From positions 1 to 64,000 of the forward strand of contig NZ_JADEWZ010000016.1 of assembly GCF_015207425.1 (NCBI RefSeq): 64,000 nt of DNA, written 5' to 3'. The position numbers were made by a program, and so were the translations under genes. How positions within the stretch are numbered: the first letter of the stretch is position 1; each line of letters begins with the position of its first letter. The DNA comes from Lusitaniella coriacea LEGE 07157 (GTDB taxonomy: Bacteria; Cyanobacteriota; Cyanobacteriia; Cyanobacteriales; Spirulinaceae). This document shows, in pieces, positions 46,401-54,668 of the stretch. The notes beneath the pieces are model-generated. The model ran no database searches, was not told the origin of the DNA, and worked only from the letters and a program-made list of their open reading frames with translations.

Positions 46401-46971
46401 GGTTCGGACGCTGTTGTTCCGCTCGTTCAACCCAACCGGACGCACCTCAGATAGCGATGCAACAGCAAGTTCGGAGTTTGGAGTTCAAGGAACGCGCTCG
46501 ATTGAGGAGCAGTTTGATAAGTTACCGGAAATTCCGGCGGATTTGCTCAATGTGGAAACCTTGAACCAAGATATTTGCGCTCTGAGAGATGGGAAAATTG
46601 CAGGGGGAAGTTCCTTTGTCATACCGGGTTCCGGAGGATTGCCGCAAAATCCCACCCAAACCCTAACGCCTGTAACGGGGACGGTGGAATGGGCGAATCG
46701 AGGTTCTGGAGCGACCGGACAAACAACATCCCAACAAAGAATTGTATCGCCTGTGGTCGTGCGCGATCCCGGCAGGGATCTGCCCTCGGCAGCGCGCGCA
46801 CAGGAAGAATCGAACGAACGCGGTTCCCCCAAAGAAATTCGCCAAGCGCAAGGATGGAAAGTGAATCCCGATGGGACGGTAATGCTCGTTGCAAATATAC
46901 CACTCGCCAATGCTTCCCCTTCTATTTTGACGTATCCCGGTTGTTCGTCGGAGTTGGTCAAGGAGGAGTAA
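43450..46971 (+). CDS. Filamentous haemagglutinin-like exoprotein (TpsA)
   Basis: This 1,173-residue secreted protein has an N-terminal leader with a hydrophobic stretch (LEIAEYLLLASGLSG, then EAQLIPDNTL) that resembles an unusual long signal peptide. The TPS domain (about 60-310) has NLFLLNPNGIYFGANS and SGSFLATTADGIQLG. A beta-helix of Gly/Asn-rich repeats follows, and the C-terminal region has Cys residues and a tail QAQGWKVNPDGTVMLVANIP like that of the 23.3-28 kb protein. The adjacent tpsB gene, 93 bp downstream, should encode its export pore, so the pair is a two-partner (type Vb) secretion locus. In-frame copy A of the dispersed repeat encodes residues near 1105-1117 (RDPGRDLPSAARA). 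Role: adhesion or surface structure. Confidence 0.92.
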   Translation: MKFRFFLPPTGISIESSSRKQRGWIQCKHGHFKSYFLKILEIAEYLLLASGLSGQSVEAQLIPDNTLDAENSIVTPLDGLRRVDGGAVRGINLFHSFLEFNVSNGGSVYFANPTGIENILTRVTGSNSSNILGTLGVLGNANLFLLNPNGIYFGANSRLDVSGSFLATTADGIQLGDSGYFSATDIPGSQLLSVQPGALFTNALRNWTAQINNQGNLSVGAGQTLTLFADETINSGSLTAPGGTVRVLGDRVTLLFPGKIDVSSPFGGGTALIGGDYQGQGTIPTARETFVGSGVTINADGLNAGDGGKVIVWSDESTEFLGSISARGGELGGNGGFAEVSGLKTLNFQGQVDTLAPNGNPGMLLLDPTNITVINGAGTFTDLTQVDNTADPDIGANTIDVALINNAATNVTLQATNDINFNAVITMTTPGVGLAAQAGSDIAVNQSISTTGGAVTLDAGQNIALNNGAEINTFPTVGGTGGDVTLNAGSSVTLNANSRINTGFPDLNAPIDGQAGNISIIGRDRVSLTNSEVTARSFNDTVDPDNFTTVEIAASQGSVFFDNSTTSATNLGAGFAGDVNISGRDTISIVNGSGVFSNGRLGRIFIGSTSAFPNSISPNRVEIASGSTIFASNLASGAPAGNPIRAGDIRINALSEILVDSSVVRTSTARRGDAGRIVLESEAGEILVNNSLISSEVANIGIGDAGIVGLFANSLAARRSNIAAGTSGQGDAGGILVQVSDAVFLSDETTLRSNVEQGGMGDGGLIAIEGRSLTMTGGAQIQSAVFRADNNNPGGRGNGGGILVETTDSVNLIGFSRNPFLRTGLFASTEEGAVGSGGNIIVETNNLLVLDGAIINAQTQNANNAGNIFLNLDGILFVEDFGLITTSGLSTGDPGNIFITARGLLLDRGGRIEAISNSGRNADIFLVLDVGALLFRDSAITTEARNDGSGGNIEIFAGVAVLANFINNGDIVANAFAGSGGSVAVRTLLFRSFNPTGRTSDSDATASSEFGVQGTRSIEEQFDKLPEIPADLLNVETLNQDICALRDGKIAGGSSFVIPGSGGLPQNPTQTLTPVTGTVEWANRGSGATGQTTSQQRIVSPVVVRDPGRDLPSAARAQEESNERGSPKEIRQAQGWKVNPDGTVMLVANIPLANASPSILTYPGCSSELVKEE
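46761..46798 (+). repeat. Dispersed palindromic repeat, copy A (inside a coding sequence)
   Basis: GCGCGATCCCGGCAGGGATC then TGCCCTCGGCAGCGCGC lies within the exoprotein gene and is read through in frame as an Arg/Ala-rich insert. It has two nested palindromes (GATCCC/GGGATC and TGCC/GGCA). Related copies are at 12510-12547 and 7050-7088. Confidence 0.75.
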
Positions 46972-46976
46972 TCGCG

Positions 46977-47064
46977 GTATCTGACCGAATCGCCATAGTT
47001 AGGACTGACACACCAGAGGCGGGGAATTTTTGAACATGGGCAATATTAAGAGGGTTTTATATCA
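46977..47064. repeat. MITE-like dispersed repeat, copy 2
   Basis: This segment shares GAATCGCCATAGTTAGGACT-GACAC and TGGGCAAT-TTAAG blocks, and TATC-type ends, with 29452-29551. It occupies almost the whole gap between the exoprotein and transporter genes and ends at the base before the tpsB start codon. Confidence 0.6.
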
Positions 47065-48954
47065 ATGTTGACGCGCAATGTGACCGATTCGCTGATTTGG
47101 GGATTAACAGCATTTTGTCTCGCCACCCCCGCCACGGCAAAACCGCCATCGGAACTCTTTGACCCCACCCGCGTCTGGGAATTTGAAGAGATGGGATTAA
47201 CTCTATCCTCACCCTCAAATCCTTTGCTCTGGGATGCGTCTATCCGTCTCGATGCACTACAGGGGGAAAGGGTTGGGGAACTGTCGTTCCTCGCCCAAGT
47301 CCCTGTTCTTCCCGACGACCAAACGCCCGATATTACGCCGGGACTCATCGCCCCTCAACAGCCGGAAGCGCTGCCAGAGGAGCCGCTACCCTCCTTAGAG
47401 GAGCTGTTGCAATCGCCGACGGAACCCCCAACCGGAGAAACCCGACCGGAAGATATTCCGGGAACAATTGTGGTGACGCAGTTTGAGATTATCGGCAGTA
47501 CGGTCTTTTCCCAGGAGGAGTTAGGGAAAGCGTTGGAGGAATTTACCAATCGACCGATTACTTTTGCCGAACTCCTGGAAGCCCAGGAGAAGGTGAGTCA
47601 ATATTACCGCGATCGCGGTTACATCACTTCTGGTGCGTTCATTCCCGAACAACCCATTGAAGGCGGGACGGTCAAAATTGAAGTGATTGAAGGGGAAATT
47701 GAAGAGATTCGCATCGAAGGATTAGAACGACTCAATCCTGGTTATATCCGCAGTCGCATTAACCGCGCGATCTCTCCACCTTTGAATCAGCAAAAATTAA
47801 TCGATGCCCTACAACTGTTACAACTCAACCCGTTAATTGAAAATTTTACCGTAGAGTTAGCTGCCGGGTCGCGTCCGGGACGTAGTATTTTGGACGTGCA
47901 GGTTACAGAAGCCAACCCCCTCCATTTCCGGCTATTAATAGATAACCAGCGTTCTCCGAGTGTCGGCAGTTTTCGGCGCAAAGCGGAGTTTAGCCACGAT
48001 AATGTTTTAGGATTGGGCGATCGCTTCAATTTCAGTTTCGTCAATACCGATGGCAGCAATACTATTGACAATCTCAGTTACACCCTTCCCATTAACCCTC
48101 GTAACGGGACGATTTCCTTTGCTCACGTTCGCAGTCGCAGTCGGATTATTGAAGAGCCCTTCACTCCTCTCGATATTCAATCCGCCTCGGAAAATTACGA
48201 ATTGACCTTTCGCCAACCTTTAATTGAAAGTGCGACGGAGGATTTCGCCTTGGGGGTGAGCTTTTCTCGGCAAGAATCGCGAACGGTCTTGGGATTCCTC
48301 AATATTGGCCCTTTTCCCCTCTCTCCTGGTTCGGAAGCCAATGGGGAGACAAAAATTTCTGCGCTGCGTTTTTTCCAAGAATACACCCAACGGAGTAGTG
48401 AGGATGTCTTTGCCGCGCGATCGCAATTTTCCCTCGGTGTAGATTGGTTTAATGCAACCATCAATGCAAACCCCCCAGATAGTCACTTTTTCGCTTGGCG
48501 GGGACAACTGCAATACCTGCGACTCCTCGCACCGGATACCCTTCTATTGTTCCGTGCCGATTTCCAAATCGCAGATCGTCCCCTCGTTCCCCTCGAACAG
48601 TTTAGCGCGGGCGGCGCACTCAGCGTCCGAGGTTATCGCCAGGATTTGTTATTAGCAGATAATGGCTTTTTTGCCTCCGCAGAGGCGCGTTTTCCCATTC
48701 TTCATCTCCCCGAATCGGATATTTTGTTGCAAATTGCACCCTTTTTCGATCTCGCAACGGTTTGGAATTTCTCTGATAATGAAGTCGAGATTGACACGCC
48801 GACGATTTCTTCTATTGGTGTGGGTTTGTTGTTAAGAATGGGACGTAACTTTAACGCGCGTTTGGATTGGGGAATTCCTTTAGTGGAGGTCAATTCCGAG
48901 CGCAAATCCTGGCAGGAAAATGGAATTTATTTTTCCGTTGAATATCGCATTTAA
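47065..48954 (+). CDS. TpsB/ShlB-FhaC outer-membrane transporter
   Basis: This Omp85-superfamily beta-barrel secretes the TpsA exoprotein across the outer membrane. The 629-residue product has a signal peptide (LIWGLTAFCLATPATA), a Pro/Glu-rich linker, and two POTRA domains at about residues 135-290 (TVVTQFEIIGSTVFSQEELG-like start, YYRDRGYITSGAFIP, VIEGEIEEIRIEGLERL). A 16-stranded barrel follows, with the conserved loop-6 motif GGALSVRGYRQ near residue 525 and a C-terminal aromatic residue pattern (YFSVEYRI). It follows its probable substrate gene by 93 bp; the gap is filled by a dispersed repeat, so co-transcription is possible but the ribosome site is weak. It may also serve the exoprotein at 23.3-28 kb. 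Confidence 0.94.
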   Translation: MLTRNVTDSLIWGLTAFCLATPATAKPPSELFDPTRVWEFEEMGLTLSSPSNPLLWDASIRLDALQGERVGELSFLAQVPVLPDDQTPDITPGLIAPQQPEALPEEPLPSLEELLQSPTEPPTGETRPEDIPGTIVVTQFEIIGSTVFSQEELGKALEEFTNRPITFAELLEAQEKVSQYYRDRGYITSGAFIPEQPIEGGTVKIEVIEGEIEEIRIEGLERLNPGYIRSRINRAISPPLNQQKLIDALQLLQLNPLIENFTVELAAGSRPGRSILDVQVTEANPLHFRLLIDNQRSPSVGSFRRKAEFSHDNVLGLGDRFNFSFVNTDGSNTIDNLSYTLPINPRNGTISFAHVRSRSRIIEEPFTPLDIQSASENYELTFRQPLIESATEDFALGVSFSRQESRTVLGFLNIGPFPLSPGSEANGETKISALRFFQEYTQRSSEDVFAARSQFSLGVDWFNATINANPPDSHFFAWRGQLQYLRLLAPDTLLLFRADFQIADRPLVPLEQFSAGGALSVRGYRQDLLLADNGFFASAEARFPILHLPESDILLQIAPFFDLATVWNFSDNEVEIDTPTISSIGVGLLLRMGRNFNARLDWGIPLVEVNSERKSWQENGIYFSVEYRI

Positions 48955-49033
48955 TTCCATCTCTCTGAGAGTGGATGTGCCATCCCAACACCTGCTGATA
49001 AGCTGACAGAACTTTATTGCAGGCGCGCGATCG

Positions 49034-50266
49034 ATGGATGCGTATATTCTGAAACTATTGGTTCTTGGCTTGCTGCTGTTGTCTGTAACCCTCACTTCGG
49101 GCTGGATTTCACGCTTGCCCCTCTCCTATGCGCTCATCTATTTAGTGGTTGGGATTGTTCTAGGCCCTTACGGAGTCGGGTGGGTGGAATTGCAAACCAA
49201 CGCTCGATTTTTAGAAAAACTCAGCGAATTCGTGGTTATTGTTTCGGTTTTCAACTGCGGTTTAAAAATGAATCGCCCTCTCCAATTCTCGGCGTGGAGA
49301 ACGACTGCACGGCTGATTGGATTTTTAATGCCCATTTCAATTTTCGCGATCGCGGTAAGCTGTCATTGGCTCCTGGGTTGGGATTGGGGTGCGGCGATCT
49401 TGCTCGGCGCGATTTTAGCCCCCACCGATCCCGTTTTAGCCTCAGAGGTACAACTCGCTCACGTTGAAGATAAAGACGATCTGCGGTTTGGTTTAACCTC
49501 TGAAGGAGGGTTAAATGACTCTCTAGCCTTTCCCTTCGTTTATTTTGGTCTTTTCTTACTAAAAGATAACAATTTGAATAATTGGTTCAAACAGTGGGTC
49601 GCGATCGATCTCCTGTGGGCAATCGCGGCAGGCATTGCAATGGGAGTTATCGTTGCAAGAATCGTAGTATGGATCGAGCGCCAACTGCAACGCAGGCAAC
49701 CGGTAGACGATTTAATGGAAGACTTCATCGCCCTCAGTCTCATTTTGCTCGTCTACAGTCTCACGGAATTAGTGAACGGCTATGGCTTTCTTGCGGTTTT
49801 TGTCGCAGGCTATACGTTGCAAAGTCGTTATTATCGCGAACAAGACAAGCGCCTCGCCCAACTCGCATTCATCACGCAGATTGAAAAGTTGTTAGAAGTT
49901 GGCACCATTGTTTTACTCGGTTCGCTGTTACTCCTCGATCCCATTGCCAAATATGCCCCCCAAGCTTTAATGATTGCAGGATTGCTCTTTCTGGTGATTC
50001 GACCCGCAGGCTTATGGCTGAGTACCATCGGTTCTCGCTTTCTGATGCCGACTCGTTTGCTGTTTGGCTGGTTTGGTCTGCGCGGTATTGGTTCCATCTA
50101 TTATCTCACCTATGCCCTGGGGAAAGGAATCACAGGAGAAATTGCCGACCGCCTTACCTGGATAACTTTAATCGTCGTCGTCCTCTCGATTGTCATCCAC
50201 GGCATTAGTGCAACGCCCCTAATGAAATGGTACGAAGGTCAAGCAAAAACGAAATCTGCTTCTTGA
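49034..50266 (+). CDS. Na+/H+ antiporter, CPA1-type (NhaP-like)
   Basis: This 410-residue membrane protein has about 12 hydrophobic segments. It exchanges monovalent cations for protons, aiding pH and salt homeostasis. Family motifs are LSYALIYLVVGIVLGPYG in the first helices, GAILAPTDPVLASEVQ, and the ion-site GGLNDSLAFPFVYF with the Asn-Asp pair near residue 160. FVAGYTL and the conserved arginine-rich stretch follow. It lacks the long cytoplasmic tail of some NhaP proteins. The start ATG 49034 lies in a HIP1-like GCGATCGATGG context. Specific ion preference is not determined. Confidence 0.9.
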   Translation: MDAYILKLLVLGLLLLSVTLTSGWISRLPLSYALIYLVVGIVLGPYGVGWVELQTNARFLEKLSEFVVIVSVFNCGLKMNRPLQFSAWRTTARLIGFLMPISIFAIAVSCHWLLGWDWGAAILLGAILAPTDPVLASEVQLAHVEDKDDLRFGLTSEGGLNDSLAFPFVYFGLFLLKDNNLNNWFKQWVAIDLLWAIAAGIAMGVIVARIVVWIERQLQRRQPVDDLMEDFIALSLILLVYSLTELVNGYGFLAVFVAGYTLQSRYYREQDKRLAQLAFITQIEKLLEVGTIVLLGSLLLLDPIAKYAPQALMIAGLLFLVIRPAGLWLSTIGSRFLMPTRLLFGWFGLRGIGSIYYLTYALGKGITGEIADRLTWITLIVVVLSIVIHGISATPLMKWYEGQAKTKSAS

Positions 50267-50341
50267 AGACGTTTTAAAAGTATCGCTTGCGAGGCTTCAC
50301 CCATCTCAAAAAAGTCTCCCCCTCTCCGTCTCTGTCCGACG

Positions 50342-51562
50342 CTATTCCTTCCCTTGCAGCGCATTCTCCGCACTCATTCCTTCTCCTTGATAGCCAAAAT
50401 ACCAAAGCGCTGTTGCTGCTTCCGCGCGAGTCACGCCTTTTTTCGGTTGAAATAGCGTCGTAAATCCAAATGCCCGTCGGACATTTGCCTGTTCTCCATT
50501 TTGAAAATCCGCCAGCAGCGCCTTAAGCGCTTTGGGATCGATTTTAGCGGTATCTTGAAAGCCCCAAGTTTCTTTAATTAACTGAATAGAACCCGTAGGG
50601 AGTGCTTGGCGGATATCGAGAGGAACCTTCCACTCCACAAGGTTTTCCCGCGTTAGGGGTGCATCCGGGCGGAAGGCGACAACAGAAGGATCCCCAGACA
50701 AGCGAGAAGAAATTAATCCCGCCTCAGCGAGTCCTTGAATATAAGCGAAGTTGGGATGGGTTTTGGGAATGTCTTGAAATGCAGGTTGTGTGGGATTGGG
50801 AATCAGGCGGATTTGCTTGCTGGGTGTATTCCCATGAATGAGATTATTGGCTGTCACCAACCAACGGGCAAACTCGCCGCGCGTGACGGGTTTATTGGGT
50901 TCAAAAGTACTGTCACTCTCGAAAACGAAAACGCCTAATTTCGCTAAATCTGCCACATACTGGCGCGTTGCTTCGGGAATCTCCTCTAAATCTGTCAATT
51001 CTTGTCCTGCGGTTGTTGTTGCAGGGGATTCTCCAGAGTCCGAGTCGGGCGCGTCGGGAAGCTCTGCGGTATCGCTATCCCATTTATAATTCAGTTCAAA
51101 GTTCGATTCTGCTTCTTCCTCCAATGCTTCGGAAAGAGAGAGGGTGACTTCTAAATCGTCTTGACGGGCAACGAGAGTTGTATCCTTGCTTTGAGGTGTG
51201 GGTGCAAGGGGTTTAATAATTTTCCAGTTGTCCTTTTGAAATGCTTTTTGATAGAATTGCGCGATCGCGTCCTTGGAATCAACCGTTGTCCAGCGCGTCT
51301 GCGTGCCAACCTCAGCAGATTTTAACTCTGTCGCCAATAACGTTGCGTTGGGATAAGGCGGAATCGCTTCGGGGAAATTTTCCGGTAATTCGACTCGTTC
51401 TTCTTCTTGGGGAGACTCAATTGTAGCGGGACTCTCCGTCAGTTCGGGATCTGGTGCAAACCAGCGTTCGGCAATAGGATTATTGCTACAGGACGCAACC
51501 GACAAACTCAAAACGCTTGCAATTAAATATAAACCAACACTCGGACGACAACCAAAAGACAC
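50342..51562 (-). CDS. SLH-domain lipoprotein
   Basis: This 406-residue protein has a signal peptide ending in the lipobox SVASC (near residue 25), so it is probably lipid-anchored. An acidic/Pro-rich linker precedes a small alpha/beta domain (IPPYPNATLLATEL, AIAQFYQKAFQKDNWKII). The C-terminal half has S-layer-homology repeats (YVADLAKLGVFVFESDSTFE, PNKPVTRGEFARWLV; then FQDIPKTHPNFAYIQGLAEA; GVTRAEAATALWYFG). SLH modules bind cell-wall glycans. In cyanobacteria such proteins tie the outer membrane to peptidoglycan. Start GTG 51562. It is convergent with the antiporter gene. Confidence 0.86.
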   Translation of the reverse strand: MSFGCRPSVGLYLIASVLSLSVASCSNNPIAERWFAPDPELTESPATIESPQEEERVELPENFPEAIPPYPNATLLATELKSAEVGTQTRWTTVDSKDAIAQFYQKAFQKDNWKIIKPLAPTPQSKDTTLVARQDDLEVTLSLSEALEEEAESNFELNYKWDSDTAELPDAPDSDSGESPATTTAGQELTDLEEIPEATRQYVADLAKLGVFVFESDSTFEPNKPVTRGEFARWLVTANNLIHGNTPSKQIRLIPNPTQPAFQDIPKTHPNFAYIQGLAEAGLISSRLSGDPSVVAFRPDAPLTRENLVEWKVPLDIRQALPTGSIQLIKETWGFQDTAKIDPKALKALLADFQNGEQANVRRAFGFTTLFQPKKGVTRAEAATALWYFGYQGEGMSAENALQGKE

Positions 51563-51713
51563 GATAGGTTAAAACATAGAACTCAAATTCATCCCTACGC
51601 TAGCGCAAATCAGTTGAACTGTGTATTTTCGCTCTTTGTTGTCCTCTGTAAGCAGTAGATAGCATCCCTGGTATTCATGCTAGGATTCAGACTGCTTGCT
51701 ACACCTCATGCAC

Positions 51714-52628
51714 CTAAGCTTGGCGACCTTTACGAGACTTGAGGAAAGCCAAACCTGCAAATCCCAAGCTCACCAAACCTACAGGTTCGGGAACATCTTG
51801 AGATTCGGGAATATCGATATTGCCAGCCAAAGCCACGCCATCATTCGCACATTCAAGAAGAACGTGAGCCATGAAAGAGTTGATTCCACCAGGAAGTACG
51901 CCAGAGAGCAAAGACTTATCTAACTGGAAACCGAAAGTGTGAGGGCTATTGGCATTGAAGTGACCGAAGTTGAGTCCTTTTGCTGCCAATTGAGCGCCAT
52001 TGAGCAGGTCAATTCCACCCAAAAAGTCACCCGAATCAATAATGTTGTAGAGTGGCGTATTGTTCTGTTTCGGGTTAGCAGCAACTGCATTCCCGTGGAG
52101 ATAAGAATACGCCTCATTTTTTGTGGCGATGTCCGTTCCCATTGTATTGGCTTTGCCGAAACCCTTATTGTAGTAACGCTTTAAGTTGTCATAGCCGTTA
52201 TTAGCAAGACCCACGCTTTTTGTAGTGATATTGTTATACAAACCCACTTGATTCACGCCAGATTCATTGGTGGGAGCAAAGCGAACCCCCAACAGACTGC
52301 CTTCTGCTTCGGCAGTAGCGAAATCCTTCCCAGAGAAGTTGAAGAACATATCGCCCCAACCAACATTACCGTCATCTGCATTGTTGGACGCAATACCATT
52401 TAGGGGAGTTCCAGCAGTTAATGCCACATAAACGCTGTCTGTGGTTTCTTTAACTGCGAAACCTTTGATTTCATATTTTTTACCACCAGAGCCATCGGAG
52501 AAAGAGTCAATACCATAATTCCAACCTTGATACATTTCGCCAGCTTGGGCTTGCTGTCCTGTGGTGGCAAGTAAGCAAACCCCAACTGCAACGCTTCCAA
52601 CTAATTTATTGATGTAGTGTCCTTTCAT
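51714..52628 (-). CDS. PEP-CTERM surface protein, paralogue 1 (XDD-type)
   Basis: This 304-residue exported protein has a signal peptide (INKLVGSVAVGVCLLATTGQ, cleavage near AQA-GEM). Its conserved domain begins MYQGWNYGIDSFSDGSGG and includes NVGWGDMFFNFSGKDFATAE. The C-terminal exosortase signal is VPEPVGLVSLGFAGLAFLKS then RKGRQA. It resembles the cyanobacterial exosortase-dependent XDD3/XDD4-type proteins, an assignment from memory. The ATG at 52628 has AAGGAG six bases upstream; the TTG at 52643 is rejected. It is the most diverged of three tandem paralogues. The mature protein should be surface-exposed; function unknown. Confidence 0.85.
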   Translation of the reverse strand: MKGHYINKLVGSVAVGVCLLATTGQQAQAGEMYQGWNYGIDSFSDGSGGKKYEIKGFAVKETTDSVYVALTAGTPLNGIASNNADDGNVGWGDMFFNFSGKDFATAEAEGSLLGVRFAPTNESGVNQVGLYNNITTKSVGLANNGYDNLKRYYNKGFGKANTMGTDIATKNEAYSYLHGNAVAANPKQNNTPLYNIIDSGDFLGGIDLLNGAQLAAKGLNFGHFNANSPHTFGFQLDKSLLSGVLPGGINSFMAHVLLECANDGVALAGNIDIPESQDVPEPVGLVSLGFAGLAFLKSRKGRQA

Positions 52629-53247
52629 TGATGGCTCCTTCAAATGCTTTTGTTTCTTCTATATTTATATTGAATCAGTAAAAAAGAGATAATAGGTGAA
52701 GCTTCCGTGAAGATATCGGGGTTTTTACATCAAGAAATAATGAAGAAATCAATCTTTCACTGCTTTTTCATATTTCTAAAAGTCAGTCTGGTTAAAACTC
52801 GTGGGATTTTTAAGAAATATTTATATTTTTACTTGTACAATTGCTTGTATATATTGAGTTTATTTTTTATCTCTAAATAGAAACAACATAAATCACGAAT
52901 TTAAATCATCAAATACTATTTTTTTGAGTTCTTCAGAAAAACCTGTATAGAACTGCTAATACCAAATTTTCCGCAACCCTGTCTGGAATAGAGGGAGTCG
53001 AAAAGACTTATACTTACGGAGAAAAAGCTTACTATATTTAAATTTCCGCGATCGCGCACGTCGTAGAATTTAGTCTTCAAGTTGTGTCGAATATCGACCC
53101 CAAAAAAAGGCAGCACTCGTGCTGCCCTTTCTCAAAAATATAAAACTATTCGTATTGTAGTTGGGTATTTTTGCCCTTTACGATCTTCTGGAAATAGTAG
53201 ATAGCACTCCTCGTGTTGATGCTAAATGTCAGACTCTATTCTAAGCT
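52629..53247. other. Intergenic region between surface-protein paralogues 1 and 2
   Basis: 52629-52760 is the AT-rich leader of paralogue 1, related to but diverged from the leaders of paralogues 2 and 3. 53102-53127 is the terminator of paralogue 2. 53195-53235 resembles 51655-51695 downstream of paralogue 1. A 66-codon minus-strand frame (52916-53116) has no family and is not called. Confidence 0.5.
53102..53127 (-). terminator. Intrinsic terminator after surface-protein paralogue 2
   Basis: On the minus strand GGCAGCA, loop CGAG, TGCTGCC is followed by seven T. It stands about 120 bp past the stop of paralogue 2. Confidence 0.88.
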
Positions 53248-54180
53248 TTAAGCTTGACGACCCTTACGAGACTTGAGAAACGCCAAACCAGCGAATCCCA
53301 GACTCATCAAACCAGCAGGTTCGGGAACTTCTTCGGGTTCAACTTCGGGTTCTTCCACAAGAATCTCGATATTACCAGCCAAAGCTACAGCATCGTTAGC
53401 ACATTCGAGAAGAACGTGTGCCATGAAAGAGTTAACACCACCGGGAAGCGTATCAGCAAGCAAAGACTTGTCTAACTGGAAGCCGAAGGTTTGAGGACCA
53501 TTGGCACCGAAGTTCCCGAAATCGAGTCCCTGTGCTGCTAAAGCGGCATCATCAAGTAGGTTTATTTCACCCATGAAGTCACCGTTCTTGATGACATTGC
53601 GAAACTTTGTATTTCGCCGTGTAGGACTTGCTGCAACCTCGTCGCCGTAGAGGTAGGAATAAGCATCGTCTTCCGTCGCGATGTCCGTTCCCATCGTGTT
53701 GGTGTCGCCGTACCCATTGTCATAGTACTTCTTGAGGCTGGTGTAGCCACCGTTAGCACCCGCTACGTTTCTGGTGGTGACGTTGCTATACAAACCCACT
53801 TGGTCTACACGAGAATCGTTGGTTTCTGAAAAGCGAACCCCCAACAACTCGCCGTTTGCTTCGGCAGTGGCGAAGTCCTGACCAGAGAAGTTGAAGAACA
53901 TATCGCCCCAACCAATATTGCCATCGTTTGCACCATCATAGGACTGTCCAGCGAGGGGCGTTCCGCCAGTTAAAGCCACATAGATACTGTCATCGGTTTC
54001 TGTAACAGCCATCCCTTTGATTTCATAGTCGCTGCCGCCGTAACCATCAGAGAAGGAGTCAATACTATAATTCCAACCTTGATACAGTTCGCCAGCTTGA
54101 GCTTGTTGTCCTGTTGCTGCGAGCAGACAAACTCCAACTGCAACACTTCCGGCTAATTTGTTGATGTAACGTGCTTTCAT
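53248..54180 (-). CDS. PEP-CTERM surface protein, paralogue 2 (XDD-type)
   Basis: This 310-residue protein is the tandem paralogue of its neighbours. Its signal peptide (INKLAGSVAVGVCLLAATGQ) is followed by LYQGWNYSIDSFSDGYGG, NIGWGDMFFNFSGQDFATAE, and a C-terminal VPEPAGLMSLGFAGLAFLKS signal. It differs from the others by an extra Glu/Val-rich insertion before the sorting signal (VEEPEVEPEEVPEP). ATG 54180 has AAGGAG eight bases upstream. A strong terminator follows. The protein body and about 350 bp of upstream DNA are shared with paralogue 3. Confidence 0.85.
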   Translation of the reverse strand: MKARYINKLAGSVAVGVCLLAATGQQAQAGELYQGWNYSIDSFSDGYGGSDYEIKGMAVTETDDSIYVALTGGTPLAGQSYDGANDGNIGWGDMFFNFSGQDFATAEANGELLGVRFSETNDSRVDQVGLYSNVTTRNVAGANGGYTSLKKYYDNGYGDTNTMGTDIATEDDAYSYLYGDEVAASPTRRNTKFRNVIKNGDFMGEINLLDDAALAAQGLDFGNFGANGPQTFGFQLDKSLLADTLPGGVNSFMAHVLLECANDAVALAGNIEILVEEPEVEPEEVPEPAGLMSLGFAGLAFLKSRKGRQA

Positions 54181-54528
54181 GGGCAAAACTCCTTTCGATT
54201 GCTTTCTGAATTCCTATATTTATATTGAAACAGGAATAAAGGAGGAATAGGCAAAGTTAAGTTAAGGATATCAAGCTTTATATATCAAGAAATGATGAAG
54301 ACAAAAATGTAAGTTCATAACTTCTTCACATCTTACAAGCCTTATATACAGGGATTTAGTGGATTAGACAAGGTTGCTGGCGATTGTACTGGTAAGAATG
54401 AAGATCGCTTTTTCTTTTGCCGTTTATTGACTTAGGTAAAACAACATAAGAAGTGAATTGAGCATTCTTTGATTTCAGTTTTCACTCGGATATATTTTGA
54501 TGATTTTGCATGGAATTCCTGAAGCCGA
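54181..54528 (-). promoter_or_regulatory. Duplicated leader/promoter of paralogue 2
   Basis: This upstream block aligns with 55587-55933 upstream of paralogue 3. The first part is near identical, with an uninterrupted match of 48 bases at 54186-54233 that contains TATTTATATTGAAACAG, read on the minus strand as CTGTTTCAATATAAATA. The far end shares CGGATAT and TTTTGCATGGAATT. It should contain the promoter and leader; TATAAAT is a possible -10 with no convincing -35. The remaining bases to 54668 hold the paralogue 3 terminator. Confidence 0.6.
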
Positions 54529-54594
54529 ATAGTATGACGAGAAAATTCATGGGCTTTTATCCGTACAATCTCAATGAAATTGAATTTGAACCTC

Positions 54595-54622
54595 AAAAAA
54601 AGGGCAACATTTAATGCTGCCC
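54595..54622 (-). terminator. Intrinsic terminator after surface-protein paralogue 3
   Basis: On the minus strand GGGCAGCAT, loop TAA, ATGTTGCCC (one G-U pair) is followed by TTTTTTT. It lies about 47 bp after the stop of paralogue 3 and resembles the terminator at 53102-53127. Confidence 0.85.
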
Positions 54623-54668
54623 TTTTCCCAAGCACTTGAAACTATTCCCGAACTTTCATCGCTACATC

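Noticed and set aside
52916-53116. 66-codon minus-strand frame between surface-protein paralogues
   Set aside because: It overlaps the probable terminator region and shows no domain or start signal.
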